Source: Acholoe squamosa (lineage: Eukaryota; Annelida; Polychaeta; Phyllodocida; Polynoidae). Taken from it: DNA of 64,000 nucleotides. Location of the stretch: positions 18,529,282-18,593,281 of the forward strand of contig OX439039.1 in the NCBI GenBank assembly GCA_949317995.1, given 5' to 3'. The notes under the pieces are model-generated. The model had not been told where the DNA came from. It saw only the letters and a list, made by a program, of their open reading frames with translations, and made no database searches. Positions 55,118-64,000 of the stretch are shown here, piece after piece; position 1 is the stretch's first letter; each line of letters begins with the position of its first letter. Made by a program: the position numbers and the translations under genes.

Positions 55118-55999
55118 ATGGATAGTTCTAGCTCTAGCTTTTCACTCTCGGATCTCCCTCAGGAGATTTTTTGGTTAGTCATTACATTCTTAGAACATGA
55201 CAGAAAAAGCTTACACAGATTTGCTATAGCCTCAAAAAGAGCTCGGGGTGTTCTTTCTTTAAAAGAGACCTGGAAATACTTTATAAAGAGACGTTTTATA
55301 ACACTTCATGACTGGTCTGATATAGAGGTTTTTATTGACAGATTGAATTGTCTCAAAACCCTCTATCACAGGCTTTTTGATGTGTGTGATAGTTTAGATA
55401 ATATCCACAACAACATTGGCTCGAATTTACACAGGCGTTTAGGCTCAATTCTCTCAGAAAACAAATGTTATAGCAGATCTTATGAATTACTTCTCATATT
55501 TAAAAAGTTAATTGTAACTCTCACTATCTTTAAGGTTTATTCAGAAAAAAGAGACCTTCACTATGTAATGCAATCGCGAGAAGGTTTCAAAATAGGTCGG
55601 GGTCTGGCAAGCTGTGGTGTAAAGGTTGTAGATTCTGGAGAAATTGTTTCTTTTTTTCTGGAATTTTCTGGTAACTCTGAACACTTTGAGAACTTCAAAA
55701 TTCCTATTCTTTTTAACTTAGCGCATATTGGTAGAGATATTGATATAAAGTTTAAAGAGCTTTTCTTTGACGTATTGATAATAGAGATTAGGAAATATAT
55801 CAGTCCTTCAGTAACATCCAGGCATACATTCTTAAATAATGTTTATAATCTGAGATCGGATATTTTCTGGTTGGTTAATGCTAGTGCATTTATCAGAGAC
55901 TTGTATATAACAGACCCCGATCTAGAGAATATTTGTGATAGAATAGACGATATTGTAGATCCTGGATTTAAAACACTGCGTCATCTCATGATAAGCTGA
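55118..55999 (+). CDS. F-box protein
   Basis: 293 codons, single exon, ATG start. Residues about 9-50 match the F-box pattern (LSDLPQEIFWLVITFL ... LHRFAIASKRARGVL ... TWKYFIKRRF). The rest is helical with no recognised substrate-binding repeat. F-box proteins link substrates to SCF ubiquitin ligases through Skp1. It lies only 31 bp upstream of the polymerase on the same strand, so it probably shares a transcript or promoter. Viral F-box proteins are known to redirect host protein degradation. A similar role here is inference. Confidence 0.68.
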   Translation: MDSSSSSFSLSDLPQEIFWLVITFLEHDRKSLHRFAIASKRARGVLSLKETWKYFIKRRFITLHDWSDIEVFIDRLNCLKTLYHRLFDVCDSLDNIHNNIGSNLHRRLGSILSENKCYSRSYELLLIFKKLIVTLTIFKVYSEKRDLHYVMQSREGFKIGRGLASCGVKVVDSGEIVSFFLEFSGNSEHFENFKIPILFNLAHIGRDIDIKFKELFFDVLIIEIRKYISPSVTSRHTFLNNVYNLRSDIFWLVNASAFIRDLYITDPDLENICDRIDDIVDPGFKTLRHLMIS

Positions 56000-56030
56000 G
56001 TAATAGACTGATTCTCACAAGACTGAAATC

Positions 56031-59000
56031 ATGTTTGACTGTCCTGTTTGTGGTAAGTCATATAAAAAGATTTTTTATCTCAATAAGCATATTGAAACAC
56101 ACATTCCTGAGAAAAAAGGAAATGGTGCCTCCCCTGCAGCTCACACAGTTACCAAACATATCTGTCATGTCTGTGGGAAAGAATTCCCTAAACGTGGCAA
56201 CCTGAATCTGCATTTAGACAGGCGTCATGGTCTTAATGCTATTGGTAACGATAATGATAATCATAATGATAACCAGAATAGCAGCCATGCCGGTTCTCAA
56301 CCTATACCAACTGATCAAAATTCCCCAGACATTACTGATCAGGGTTTTGGATCAGGGGGGTTATATTCATTGCGTCAGGTGAATGAGCAATTTTCAAGAA
56401 AATTCCAGGTTAGACATACAACATACACTTTTAGATTAAATATGAATGAAAAATTTAAATCTATGAAGGATGTTTTGGCACGGCTTTTTGAAGTTTTTGA
56501 GAAACTGGTTGAAGAACTGACTTTGAAATTTGGTTCTGACGATCTAATTAGAATGACCATAGACAGTAGAGATATAGACTATCCTATACTCATACATTTC
56601 AATACGGTTAGTAGCATCAGTGCTAGAGATATTCTAACCGAGATAGACAGAGTTTTACAGAGTTTCAGTGTTTTTAACCTGAACAAGGGTTGCACGATAA
56701 CAGTCACTCATGTCAAAGTTCCTTCAGGATCAGGGCGGGAACCAATCACTCATCTTCTCAAAATTAAAAGGTGTGTAATATATATCAAGAATAGAGATAA
56801 TTGCTGTGCCATTCGAGCCTTGGTTGTGGGTAAAGTTCTAGCAGACAGCAGTGGTAACCGTCTGAACAGCGCAGTACGGAAAGTCTGTGAAAATAAATTG
56901 CTGCAGTTACGCATGGTAAAAAAATTATATAAATTCTCTAAGATACCCTACAACACTCGTATAACACTGCCTATGTTTGACAAATTGTCTAAAGCCCTGA
57001 AAGGATACCGCATCATGATAGTTTCTAAAGATCACTTAAATTCTATAATCTATGATAATCGTGTTAAAACACCCCGGATAATAAGTCTATATCACTCAGA
57101 TGGTCATTTTGATGTTCTTACAAGTCTCCCTTCCTTTTTCGGTAGGTGTCATTTCTGTACTATATGTTATGCACGTACTAATAATCACCACCAGCATGCA
57201 TGTAAAGACATATGTAAATTGTGTAAACATGAACATAAACCTGAGAACGATGCCGAATGGTTTTACTGTGTGAAATGCAACCGTAGTTTCAAGGGTATGG
57301 ACTGTTTCAATTTTCACTCTAAAAAATACCCTGCATATCGTGGTAGTGGTTCTGGTACTAGTAAAAAAAAAAAAATGAGAAAATCCGTGTGTCAGACCTG
57401 GTATAAATGCAGAACCTGTAATATGTTCTTAAGAAGAAAAAATAAGCTTTTGATTAATAAGGGTGCATCTAAACGCCATGTATGCTTCATGAAAAAATGT
57501 GGTATCTGTCATGTTGATTATAATACCTTGAATGAGCATATTTGTTATATTCAAAAGGTTAAGTCTGTTTCTGAGTCGGAAACTAAAGACTTATCAGTCC
57601 AGCGATATATATTTTTTGATATAGAATGTACTCAAGATACAGGCAAGCATGTACCCAATCTATGTATAGCAGAGCGCACATGTCATGACTGTATTAAATC
57701 AGGGCATGCTCAGAGAAAATTTGACGCTGCTTCTAGTTGTGAAACGTGTGGTATAAATCAACATGTTTTTTATGGTGAGGGGTGCGTAGAGAGGTTCTGT
57801 GAATGGGCTTTAGTGAAAGAACACAAAAACAGTAAAATGATATGTCATAATTTCCGTGGGTATGACTCTTATTTCATTTTAACCTACATTTATTCTAAAA
57901 TACTGAAACCAGGTATTATTTACAATGGTGGTAAGGTAATGAGTCTCAAAGTCCCTCCATACAATATCCGTTTTTTAGACTCCCTGAATTTTCTCCCAAT
58001 GGCTCTCTCTAAGATACCTAAGACATTTAACATTCCTGAATTATGTAAAGGATTTTTTCCGCATTTATTCAATAAAAAATCTAATCAAAATCATCATGAT
58101 CAAGTTCTACCTCCAACTTATTTCTATATGCCGTGGGTCATGAAACCTAGTGTACATAAAGAATTTGTTAAATGGTATGATTCAAACCTTTTAAGTGATT
58201 TCAATTTTAAAAAGGAGTTAATAGATTATTGTAAAAGTGATGTACATATCCTCCGTCGTGGTTGCTTGGAATTTAGAAATATTTTTATGGAAATCTCGGG
58301 CAAACACAAAATCGATCCCTTTGAGAAATGTCTAACTATAGCTTCTGCCTGCAATCTTGTGTACAGAACTATGTTCATTAAAGAAAACACTATCCCTGTA
58401 GTAGCTCATTTTAAACCTTATGATAATCATTCAGTACATAGTATGCTATGGTTAATATATATAGAAAGAACAAAAGGTATTCAATTAAGACATGCTAGGT
58501 CTAAAAAAGGTGAATTTAGAATAGGTGGTAGAAAAGTAGACGGGTATCATTCAGGTTCACGCACTGTCTACCAATTCCATAGTTGTTTTATTCATGGTCA
58601 CGATAAATGTTACCCATCTCAAGTGTATAATACTTTTTTGAGTAAAAGTATGGGCGTCCTGTACCAGAATACAATGAGACTTGATGAAGAAATTAGGGAT
58701 TTAGGGTACTCAATTGAGACCATCTGGAGTTGTGATTTTGATGAGCTACGAAAGACTGTAAAATACAACTCTGTAATGAATGATGTTTCAATTGTCGAAC
58801 CCTTACAGCCAAGAGATGCTTTTTACGGTGGTAGAGTAGATACAACTAAAACATATCATAAATGCGGTAGGAATGAGAAAATTGAGTACATGGACTTCAC
58901 TAGTTTGTATCCCTATGTAAACAAATACTGTAAATACCCGTGCGGTGAGCATAGAGTAATACCTGCTGAACAGTGGAGTGAGAATGTTGACATAGAAAAC

Positions 59001-60299
59001 ATTGAAGGGCTGATAAAATGTTCTGTCTTACCACCAAGGAAATTGTATCACCCTGTACTACCGATGAGGTATAAAGATAGGTTATATTTCACCTTATGTA
59101 AATCGTGTGTTGTATCAGCCGATAATATATTTAATAGCACCAGTGATAAAGATGACTATTTCTCTGCATTTTATGGTTTTTTTAACGGGCAATCTTACTC
59201 ATGTAATCACTCTGATAGTAAACGTATGATCACCGGTACATGGGTATCCATGGAACTGAAAGAAGCTGTAAGAGCTGGGTATAAAATAGTTAAAGTATAT
59301 GAGGCATGGCACTATGACAACGTTTCTGTATATGATAAAAAGACAAAAACTGGAGGGCTTTTCACTGAGTACATCAATGCTTTTCTGAAAATAAAGCAAG
59401 AGAAAAGTGGTTGGCCTAGCTGGGTTAAAAAACCTGAAGACCGGCAAACCTACATTAACCACTATTACGAGAGGGAGGGAATACTTTTAGACCCTGATAA
59501 CATAGAATATAACCCTGGGTTGAGAGCGGTTGCTAAGCTAATGCTGAATTGTTTTTGGGGTAAGTTTGGTCAGAAGCAAAATCAAACGAAATCAGTCTAC
59601 ATTACAGAACCTGCTGAATATTTTAAACTTATAACTGATAAAAGAAAAGAAATATGCAACATTCAACTGGTCAATGAAAATGTTATATTCGTGGAATACA
59701 AATCAAAGAGGGAATTTGTACAACCTAACAGTAAAATAAACGTTGTCATAGCAGCATACACTACAGCTCATGCTCGAATGAAACTGTATTCTATCCTGAA
59801 ACGTTTGGATAGACGTGTCATGTATTATGATACTGATAGTATAATATTCAGATCATACATTAACCCTCCACATAACTGTAGCGAATACACACCACCTACT
59901 GGTGATTATCTAGGCGACCTAACTAATGAGCTACCTGAAGGTCATTTTATTTATGAATTTGTTTCCACAGGGCCTAAAAGTTATGCTTACAAAACATGTG
60001 ATTTTGAGGGTAACAAGCAAGATGTCATATGTAAAATAAAAGGTATAAACCTGACGCAGAGTGTATCAGAAAACATAAACTTTACCAGTATGAAAGACTT
60101 ACTACTTACTGAACTGAGAGCTAGAGCTGGTCAGGAGGTGTACAAGCCTCTCAAAATGATGGTAAAGAACAGAAGTTTTATTACTCGTGATAAAGCTTCT
60201 GCTGTTATACGCACTATAGAACAGCTTAAATGTTTTCAATGCGTCTTTGCAAAGCGTTATGTTTTAATCGATGGTGAGACTATACCTTTTGGATACTGA
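56031..60299 (+). CDS. protein-primed type family B DNA polymerase with N-terminal C2H2 fingers
   Basis: 1422 codons, one exon. Two C2H2 fingers lie at residues 4-24 and about 45-66. A region near 250-400 (RDNCCAIRAL ... SDGHFDVL ... CTICYA) has a Cys/His pair arranged as in the cysteine-protease-like module of Polinton polymerases, followed by several Cys/His zinc clusters. The 3'-5' exonuclease is complete: ExoI D530/E532 (FFDIECTQ), ExoII D612 (HNFRGYDSYF), ExoIII Y733/D737 (YCKSDV). Polymerase motifs: A D955 (DFTSLYPY), B K1169/N1173 (KLMLNCFWGKFG), C D1267/D1269 (YYDTDS), then KSYAYK. Long inserts between A and B fit the protein-primed group. It would replicate a linear genome from terminal proteins. 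All catalytic residues are present. Confidence 0.93.
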   Translation: MFDCPVCGKSYKKIFYLNKHIETHIPEKKGNGASPAAHTVTKHICHVCGKEFPKRGNLNLHLDRRHGLNAIGNDNDNHNDNQNSSHAGSQPIPTDQNSPDITDQGFGSGGLYSLRQVNEQFSRKFQVRHTTYTFRLNMNEKFKSMKDVLARLFEVFEKLVEELTLKFGSDDLIRMTIDSRDIDYPILIHFNTVSSISARDILTEIDRVLQSFSVFNLNKGCTITVTHVKVPSGSGREPITHLLKIKRCVIYIKNRDNCCAIRALVVGKVLADSSGNRLNSAVRKVCENKLLQLRMVKKLYKFSKIPYNTRITLPMFDKLSKALKGYRIMIVSKDHLNSIIYDNRVKTPRIISLYHSDGHFDVLTSLPSFFGRCHFCTICYARTNNHHQHACKDICKLCKHEHKPENDAEWFYCVKCNRSFKGMDCFNFHSKKYPAYRGSGSGTSKKKKMRKSVCQTWYKCRTCNMFLRRKNKLLINKGASKRHVCFMKKCGICHVDYNTLNEHICYIQKVKSVSESETKDLSVQRYIFFDIECTQDTGKHVPNLCIAERTCHDCIKSGHAQRKFDAASSCETCGINQHVFYGEGCVERFCEWALVKEHKNSKMICHNFRGYDSYFILTYIYSKILKPGIIYNGGKVMSLKVPPYNIRFLDSLNFLPMALSKIPKTFNIPELCKGFFPHLFNKKSNQNHHDQVLPPTYFYMPWVMKPSVHKEFVKWYDSNLLSDFNFKKELIDYCKSDVHILRRGCLEFRNIFMEISGKHKIDPFEKCLTIASACNLVYRTMFIKENTIPVVAHFKPYDNHSVHSMLWLIYIERTKGIQLRHARSKKGEFRIGGRKVDGYHSGSRTVYQFHSCFIHGHDKCYPSQVYNTFLSKSMGVLYQNTMRLDEEIRDLGYSIETIWSCDFDELRKTVKYNSVMNDVSIVEPLQPRDAFYGGRVDTTKTYHKCGRNEKIEYMDFTSLYPYVNKYCKYPCGEHRVIPAEQWSENVDIENIEGLIKCSVLPPRKLYHPVLPMRYKDRLYFTLCKSCVVSADNIFNSTSDKDDYFSAFYGFFNGQSYSCNHSDSKRMITGTWVSMELKEAVRAGYKIVKVYEAWHYDNVSVYDKKTKTGGLFTEYINAFLKIKQEKSGWPSWVKKPEDRQTYINHYYEREGILLDPDNIEYNPGLRAVAKLMLNCFWGKFGQKQNQTKSVYITEPAEYFKLITDKRKEICNIQLVNENVIFVEYKSKREFVQPNSKINVVIAAYTTAHARMKLYSILKRLDRRVMYYDTDSIIFRSYINPPHNCSEYTPPTGDYLGDLTNELPEGHFIYEFVSTGPKSYAYKTCDFEGNKQDVICKIKGINLTQSVSENINFTSMKDLLLTELRARAGQEVYKPLKMMVKNRSFITRDKASAVIRTIEQLKCFQCVFAKRYVLIDGETIPFGY

Positions 60300-60758
60300 T
60301 GTGTGCCAGTAAGTCACAAACTCTGTCACAAACTTCTATAAGCTACTCCTATAGCAAATCTGTGCATTCATTTAGTGTCAATAAAACAAAATAAATTTCA
60401 CACTGATGTCACACTGATGTGTTTGTTTTTATCAGAATATATAGATAATCTCAACAATTTCACATGCTTAGTAGCATCAAAATAAATGAAGCAGTCAATA
60501 ATCATACCCGGTAGGGTGATATAAACATGCTACATACAGGATGAGTAGCAAGTCTGTAGTATCAATTCTGGAATATTCAAGTCTGGAGTATTTAAATCTA
60601 GAGTATACAGGTCTCTAAAAAGCAGTCATTCTAGTATCATTTGAATGGCATGCATTGCGCAGTCTTCAGTCTGTCGTTAGGACAGAGTCTTTGGTGATAC
60701 ACTGTAGGAAAGGTCCATGGTATTACGTAACAGCATTATCAGTTAATGCAATAAGTCT
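60300..60758. other. intergenic region with poly(A) signals and a short tandem repeat
   Basis: Two AATAAA signals at 60380 and 60390 end the polymerase transcript. At about 60550-60612, four degenerate ~14-15-bp units of the type TCTGGAGTATTTAA lie head to tail. No gene is supported. Confidence 0.65.
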
Positions 60759-61241
60759 TTAAAAATGTCCCGGCAGGAGTGATTTATAATATTCCACGCT
60801 CTGGACATTTGCATGCTCCAGCATTGAGAACAGACGAATCAATTCCACACTGTTCATTGTGAACGAGTCATAAGATCCTAGTGCAGAAAAGACGGTGAAA
60901 TTGTCTTTACCTGGGGTCTTCTGGAAAATGAATCCCTTCGTCACACATTTAGTGAAAACAGGCCAGGGTTCCGTTGCTAGATCGTTAATAAGTTCAATGT
61001 TTTGAACCATGTCGCGCCACTCCTCGAAAGTTATTTCTATGGTATACTCCTCCGTGTCATCATCGGGGCTGGGCATTATACAGAACTCAGCCTCACACTC
61101 CTCAGAGTTAACATCGTTATAATTCAGGCGCAAATTCAGTGTTGGTGACACACGATAAATAACCTGCATGAACTTATCGCCCTCCTCATTTGCATCCCAC
61201 ACGAGCACATCGTTATATGCTGTGAATTTTAATGCAGGCAT
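60759..61241 (-). CDS. small acidic unknown protein, possible PC4-like relative
   Basis: 160 codons with an ATG at 61241. It is acidic, with alternating beta-like sequence, then YTIEITFEEWRDMVQNIEL, which resembles the strand, E/Q-W and final-helix end of a PC4 fold as seen in the gene at 53502 (LTVNQWRTLCDNIEAI). The C-terminal 60 residues have no recognised relative. If the similarity is real, the element has two ssDNA-binding-type proteins. The evidence is a short pattern only. It is divergent from the next gene across a 417-bp interval. Confidence 0.6.
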   Translation of the reverse strand: MPALKFTAYNDVLVWDANEEGDKFMQVIYRVSPTLNLRLNYNDVNSEECEAEFCIMPSPDDDTEEYTIEITFEEWRDMVQNIELINDLATEPWPVFTKCVTKGFIFQKTPGKDNFTVFSALGSYDSFTMNSVELIRLFSMLEHANVQSVEYYKSLLPGHF

Positions 61242-61658
61242 TCTGACTCAAGTTAGAGAGCCTAGAGTCTTGAGCGTGTAGGTCCCCGCCCTTTTTCCTG
61301 GCGCCTTCTGATCTCCAAATGAGGTCAGTGTCATAAGGAAGCATTCTAATCAGGTCTAGTTATCTACCAAGGTCAAAGGGGTCAGAGAGGACATCAGGTA
61401 TTAGGCAATGATGGCCTGGTTATTCGGACAGGTCAGGAGCTAGAACCCTCCACTGTGGCGGGAACAGGGACAGTATAGCGCAGTGAGGACATCTAGCGGT
61501 TAATCTGGTAACTACTACATCTCTACGATTTGAGCGCCGTCTACAGGGTTTTAAGCTAACTCTATGCGGTAGTTTAGTTTGACCTTCGACTGAACAAAAA
61601 ACGACGTTATCTCTCAAAATTCCGGAACAGGAAAGTCTCATTCTATCGGTAGAACATC
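61242..61658. promoter_or_regulatory. divergent intergenic region
   Basis: 417 bp between a minus-strand and a plus-strand gene, so it probably holds both promoters. No TATA box of good quality is visible. A CATCTAGCGG word near 61491 resembles other CATCTAGTGG words in the window. The open frame across it has no features. Confidence 0.4.
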
Positions 61659-61900
61659 ATGGATTTCCTCAGAAGAGGTGTAAATATGCTCAGACGTTTG
61701 TTCGGAAGGTGAGTACTATAAAAACAATTTGTTAAACCTATCGTTTTGTTTTGTAATCGATGAACAACACAAGACTTGATGTATGATCAGGGTACCGGTG
61801 TCATGTTAAATAGAGGGCGTATAGGTTTATAATAAGATATGGGTGTTGACAAAACTTGAGTCCGAGTGAGCAGTTTAACAGCAGTATACTAAATAATCTC

Positions 61901-61936
<36 letters not shown>

Positions 61937-63072
61937 CATATAGCATAGCGCCAATACAAGTTCATCCAAGGTCTGTCACCTCTCCGGAACTCCCAACTAT
62001 GCATGATGTATCTCAGGACTTTGAGGGGCGCCCAGACACTTCAGGACTAGCGTCACCCTCTGTGCCAGAGGATAATGGGGATCCCGGGGTTGGAGGTTCA
62101 CCATTACCTGAGTGCATAACTGATTCTAATAAAGTGTATGAGACGGTTCATCTTAATCTGACATTAAATCTGACGGTCAACGATCATTCAGATCTAATAG
62201 ATAGACCTGAAGTACCCACAGTAGAGGTTAACAAGGTATGTGTCCAGTACACACGACAAATGTCTAAAAATTCAGGGGAGGAAACACCCCAATATAAAGT
62301 TACTGTTAACACACAACCCCATGACCCTAGCACCTCAACACCTAGAGATGTGGAATCCAATGGGATTGGCAGTGGTAGTCCAGTGACCCAGAACGTTCAA
62401 ACTGCACCCAGTGACATGATGCACTGTGTCACATGCAGCGGCTGTGATGAGACTGCCACTCCCCCTAACGATAGAGATGTTGATAACTGTAACGTAGCGT
62501 CATGCAGTACACGTGCTACATGCACTGAACCCGATATCATGACACCCACCGATGACTGCGGTCCAGGATCTCATCAAGGGTCCAGTGTTAATCCACTCAG
62601 CGTTGAAATGTCAGAAACTGACTGTGGTTTCAAGGAGAATATGAACATGACTCATGCAGACCTCCCTAGCTCCAGCAATGCTCTCAGTGGGGGTAATTTT
62701 CAAGAGCATACTGAGGAAATGCAGAGTCCCCGCAATGGTGATACAATTTTTAAAAACCCCAATCCTGACAGTAATATGGGATATCTCACCGCACAGCCTG
62801 ACACCCATACAGGACACAGTGTACAGGAGGGGAAGAGCTTAGTGTTCAGTCGTTTTAAGCTGAATTTATCTCATGGATCAGATAACATGTTCTCTAAGGG
62901 CACACCCAGTGTTACAGCCTCTGAATTGGGATCTGTTAACGATATCAATCCAAGAAGAGCCAGTAGAAAGCGTCGAAGTGATATCGATACATCATTCATC
63001 ATGGGGGATCTACTCTCACCTGTTGCTAAATCAACAAGGTCTTGCATCCGTAAGAAAAGGCTTTCTGAATAA
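61659..63072 (+). CDS. two-exon unknown protein with hydrophobic-basic N-terminus and basic C-terminus
   Basis: Exon 1, 61659-61708, codes for MDFLRRGVNMLRRLFG, which can form an amphipathic helix. The donor is GTGAGT. Exon 2 runs 61944-63072 after a CT-repeat polypyrimidine tract ending ATATAG. The phase agrees and gives 392 residues. The middle is Ser/Thr/Pro/Asp-rich and disordered, with several cysteines (CVTCSGCDE). The C-terminus has RRASRKRRSD and RSCIRKKR, likely nuclear or nucleic-acid-binding. A short amphipathic N-terminus with a basic tail would suit a membrane-active or core protein of a virion, but this is speculation. No family is recognised. Confidence 0.62.
61905..61934 (+). 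repeat. (TC)n microsatellite used as polypyrimidine tract
   Basis: About 30 bp of CT repeat directly precede the acceptor at 61943, so the microsatellite doubles as the splice-site pyrimidine tract. Length changes there could alter splicing. Confidence 0.85.
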
Positions 63073-63133
63073 TAGGTATCCACAGGACTATATAAGTATA
63101 TATGGATCGACATGATAAGATAAGTCTATTACA

Positions 63134-63304
63134 CGTCTATTATTTGTATCTATACGATAGACTACATGTATGACCAGAATAGTTAAATGCCGAGTATATA
63201 AACTAAAGAAACACATATTTATATGTCTATTATTTGTATCTATATGAAAGACTACATTTATGACCAGAATAGTTAAATGCTGAGTATATAAACTAAAGAA
63301 ACAT
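63134..63304 (+). repeat. 91-bp direct repeat, two copies
   Basis: Copies begin at about 63134 and 63225 with GTCTATTATTTGTATCTATA and share TGACCAGAATAGTTAAATGC and GAGTATATAAACTAAAGAAA. Few differences separate them, so the duplication is fairly recent. It lies in the 3' flank of the two-exon gene. Confidence 0.92.
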
Positions 63305-63667
63305 GTTGATAAAAGTAACACAGAAGCATGTATGTTGATATATATTTTCTTTGTTCGTGTTTATTTATGATTAAGGTATAGAAAAATAATCGTGAGGATT
63401 AAGACATACATATTAGTACAAAGATATCAATACACGGTATCTGATACATTGATTCGAACCATCACCCTGATACATAGGTATATTTTTCTACCCGTTACCT
63501 CTGGTAGCATAAGTATTATATATATATATATATGAATGGTGTAATAAAACAGTATTCTTGATAGATAAACATGAAGAAATTTGTTGAAACATAATAAATC
63601 AGTATTATGGTTGTTTCTGTAATAAACAGGTTCAATTACATTAACGTAAGTAAATACAACTCTTGGT
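63305..63667. other. AT-rich intergenic region between convergent genes
   Basis: No gene. A (TA)n tract lies at about 63517-63532, and AATAAA signals occur on both strands. A GATTCGAACC word near 63451 looks like a reversed B box, but no tRNA stem set could be drawn. Confidence 0.6.
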
Positions 63668-64000
63668 TTATTTCATTACGGTCACAGCTCTATTCATATC
63701 TATTTTAAACATTGAAGGAAATGTAGAATAGATAATCAGTGACACGCTCTCAGGGAGAGACTCTGAGAAATTCATCTGAATTCTTAAGTTACCCTTCTTC
63801 ATAGTAGGCCATACAGTACCATCTGATTCCTCTCTAATATCAGGTTCTAAATCGAAAGCAAACAATGTATAACCTTTCGCAAACTCACTACGTGTTATGT
63901 ACAACCCCTCATCACGACCATCTGTGAAACGTTCTCGTCCATACATAGCTATGTAGGCCTCAATGAAAGATGACTTGTGATGGTTACTATCAAAAGTCAT
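63668..64000 (-). CDS. C-terminal part of a probable Polinton-type capsid protein (cut by window edge)
   Basis: 110 codons to the stop at 63668; the frame continues past 64000. The sequence GYTLFAFDLEPDI ... KKGNLRIQMNF ... LPESVSLIIYSTF ... IDMNRAV follows the C-terminal pattern I associate with the large invertebrate family usually labelled F54H12.2-like. That family occurs with Polinton/Maverick elements, and a jelly-roll capsid role is likely. Alternating beta strands fit such a fold. Only the last part is visible, so length and active parts cannot be judged. Its presence next to a protein-primed polymerase supports the element assignment. Confidence 0.6.
   Translation of the reverse strand: MTFDSNHHKSSFIEAYIAMYGRERFTDGRDEGLYITRSEFAKGYTLFAFDLEPDIREESDGTVWPTMKKGNLRIQMNFSESLPESVSLIIYSTFPSMFKIDMNRAVTVMK

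Larger units (their letters stand above)
34802..64000. mobile_element. Polinton/adintovirus-like integrated DNA element (interrupted, right end outside window)
   Basis: The marker is a protein-primed-type family B DNA polymerase at 56031. Around it are compact genes on both strands: a PC4-like protein, an F-box protein, a transmembrane protein, a paralogous pair of unknowns and a probable capsid-type protein at the right edge. Removing the 13.4-kb retrotransposon leaves at least 15.8 kb, in the size range of Polintons. The left limit is uncertain: it lies after the foldback element, with the first gene at 34802. Terminal repeats, integrase, packaging ATPase, protease and minor capsid genes are not seen and would be expected to the right if the assignment holds. 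Unusually, at least two genes contain spliceosomal introns. Confidence 0.65.

Noticed and set aside
63440-63520. Possible minus-strand tRNA around GATTCGAACC
   Set aside because: The T stem and acceptor stem do not pair.
1-64000. CRISPR arrays, bacterial operons, rRNA genes
   Set aside because: No regularly spaced identical repeats with unique spacers, no bacterial gene organisation and no rRNA-like sequence were seen. The window is eukaryotic.

Overview
The window is eukaryotic nuclear DNA, most likely from an aquatic invertebrate. Spliceosomal introns, AATAAA signals, GA and CA microsatellites and several classes of animal transposable element are present. The sequence alone does not give the species. 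No host gene can be supported. Almost every coding sequence belongs to a mobile or virus-like element.

Positions 1-21670 are gene-free. They hold microsatellites, a 42-bp minisatellite (10642-10935), a CpG-rich patch near 9.1 kb, a MITE-like inverted-repeat element (18384-18600) and scattered degenerate short repeats.

Positions 21671-31633 are one PIF/Harbinger DNA transposon bounded by inverted repeats. It has an intact five-exon DDE transposase on the + strand. On the - strand are two genes with Myb/SANT-like DNA-binding domains, of five and seven exons. Both carry in-frame TAA codons, and the larger also has a likely frameshift, so the transposase looks usable but its partners look broken. 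A third terminal-repeat copy lies inside an intron of the larger gene. Positions 31971-34282 are a foldback-like element whose long inverted ends are built of ~23-bp imperfect tandem repeats.

From about 34.8 kb to the right edge lies a Polinton/adintovirus-like element that runs off the window. Its recognisable parts are a protein-primed type family B DNA polymerase with N-terminal zinc fingers (56031-60299), a PC4-like ssDNA-binding protein made from three exons, an F-box protein, a mucin-like transmembrane protein with an LRR-type head, a duplicated pair of unknown proteins, a two-exon gene with a basic C-terminus, and the C-terminus of a probable capsid-type protein at the edge. Integrase, packaging ATPase, protease and minor capsid genes are not seen and could lie beyond 64000.

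This element is split by a very young 13.4-kb Ty3/gypsy retrotransposon (37366-50761). It has apparently identical 418-bp LTRs, a TATG target duplication, a primer site complementary to tRNA-His, gag, pol in the -1 frame, and a 1225-codon third ORF in the env position that is not an envelope protein. The insertion probably lies in an intron of the transmembrane-protein gene. The order of events is therefore: virus-like element integrated first, retrotransposon recently.
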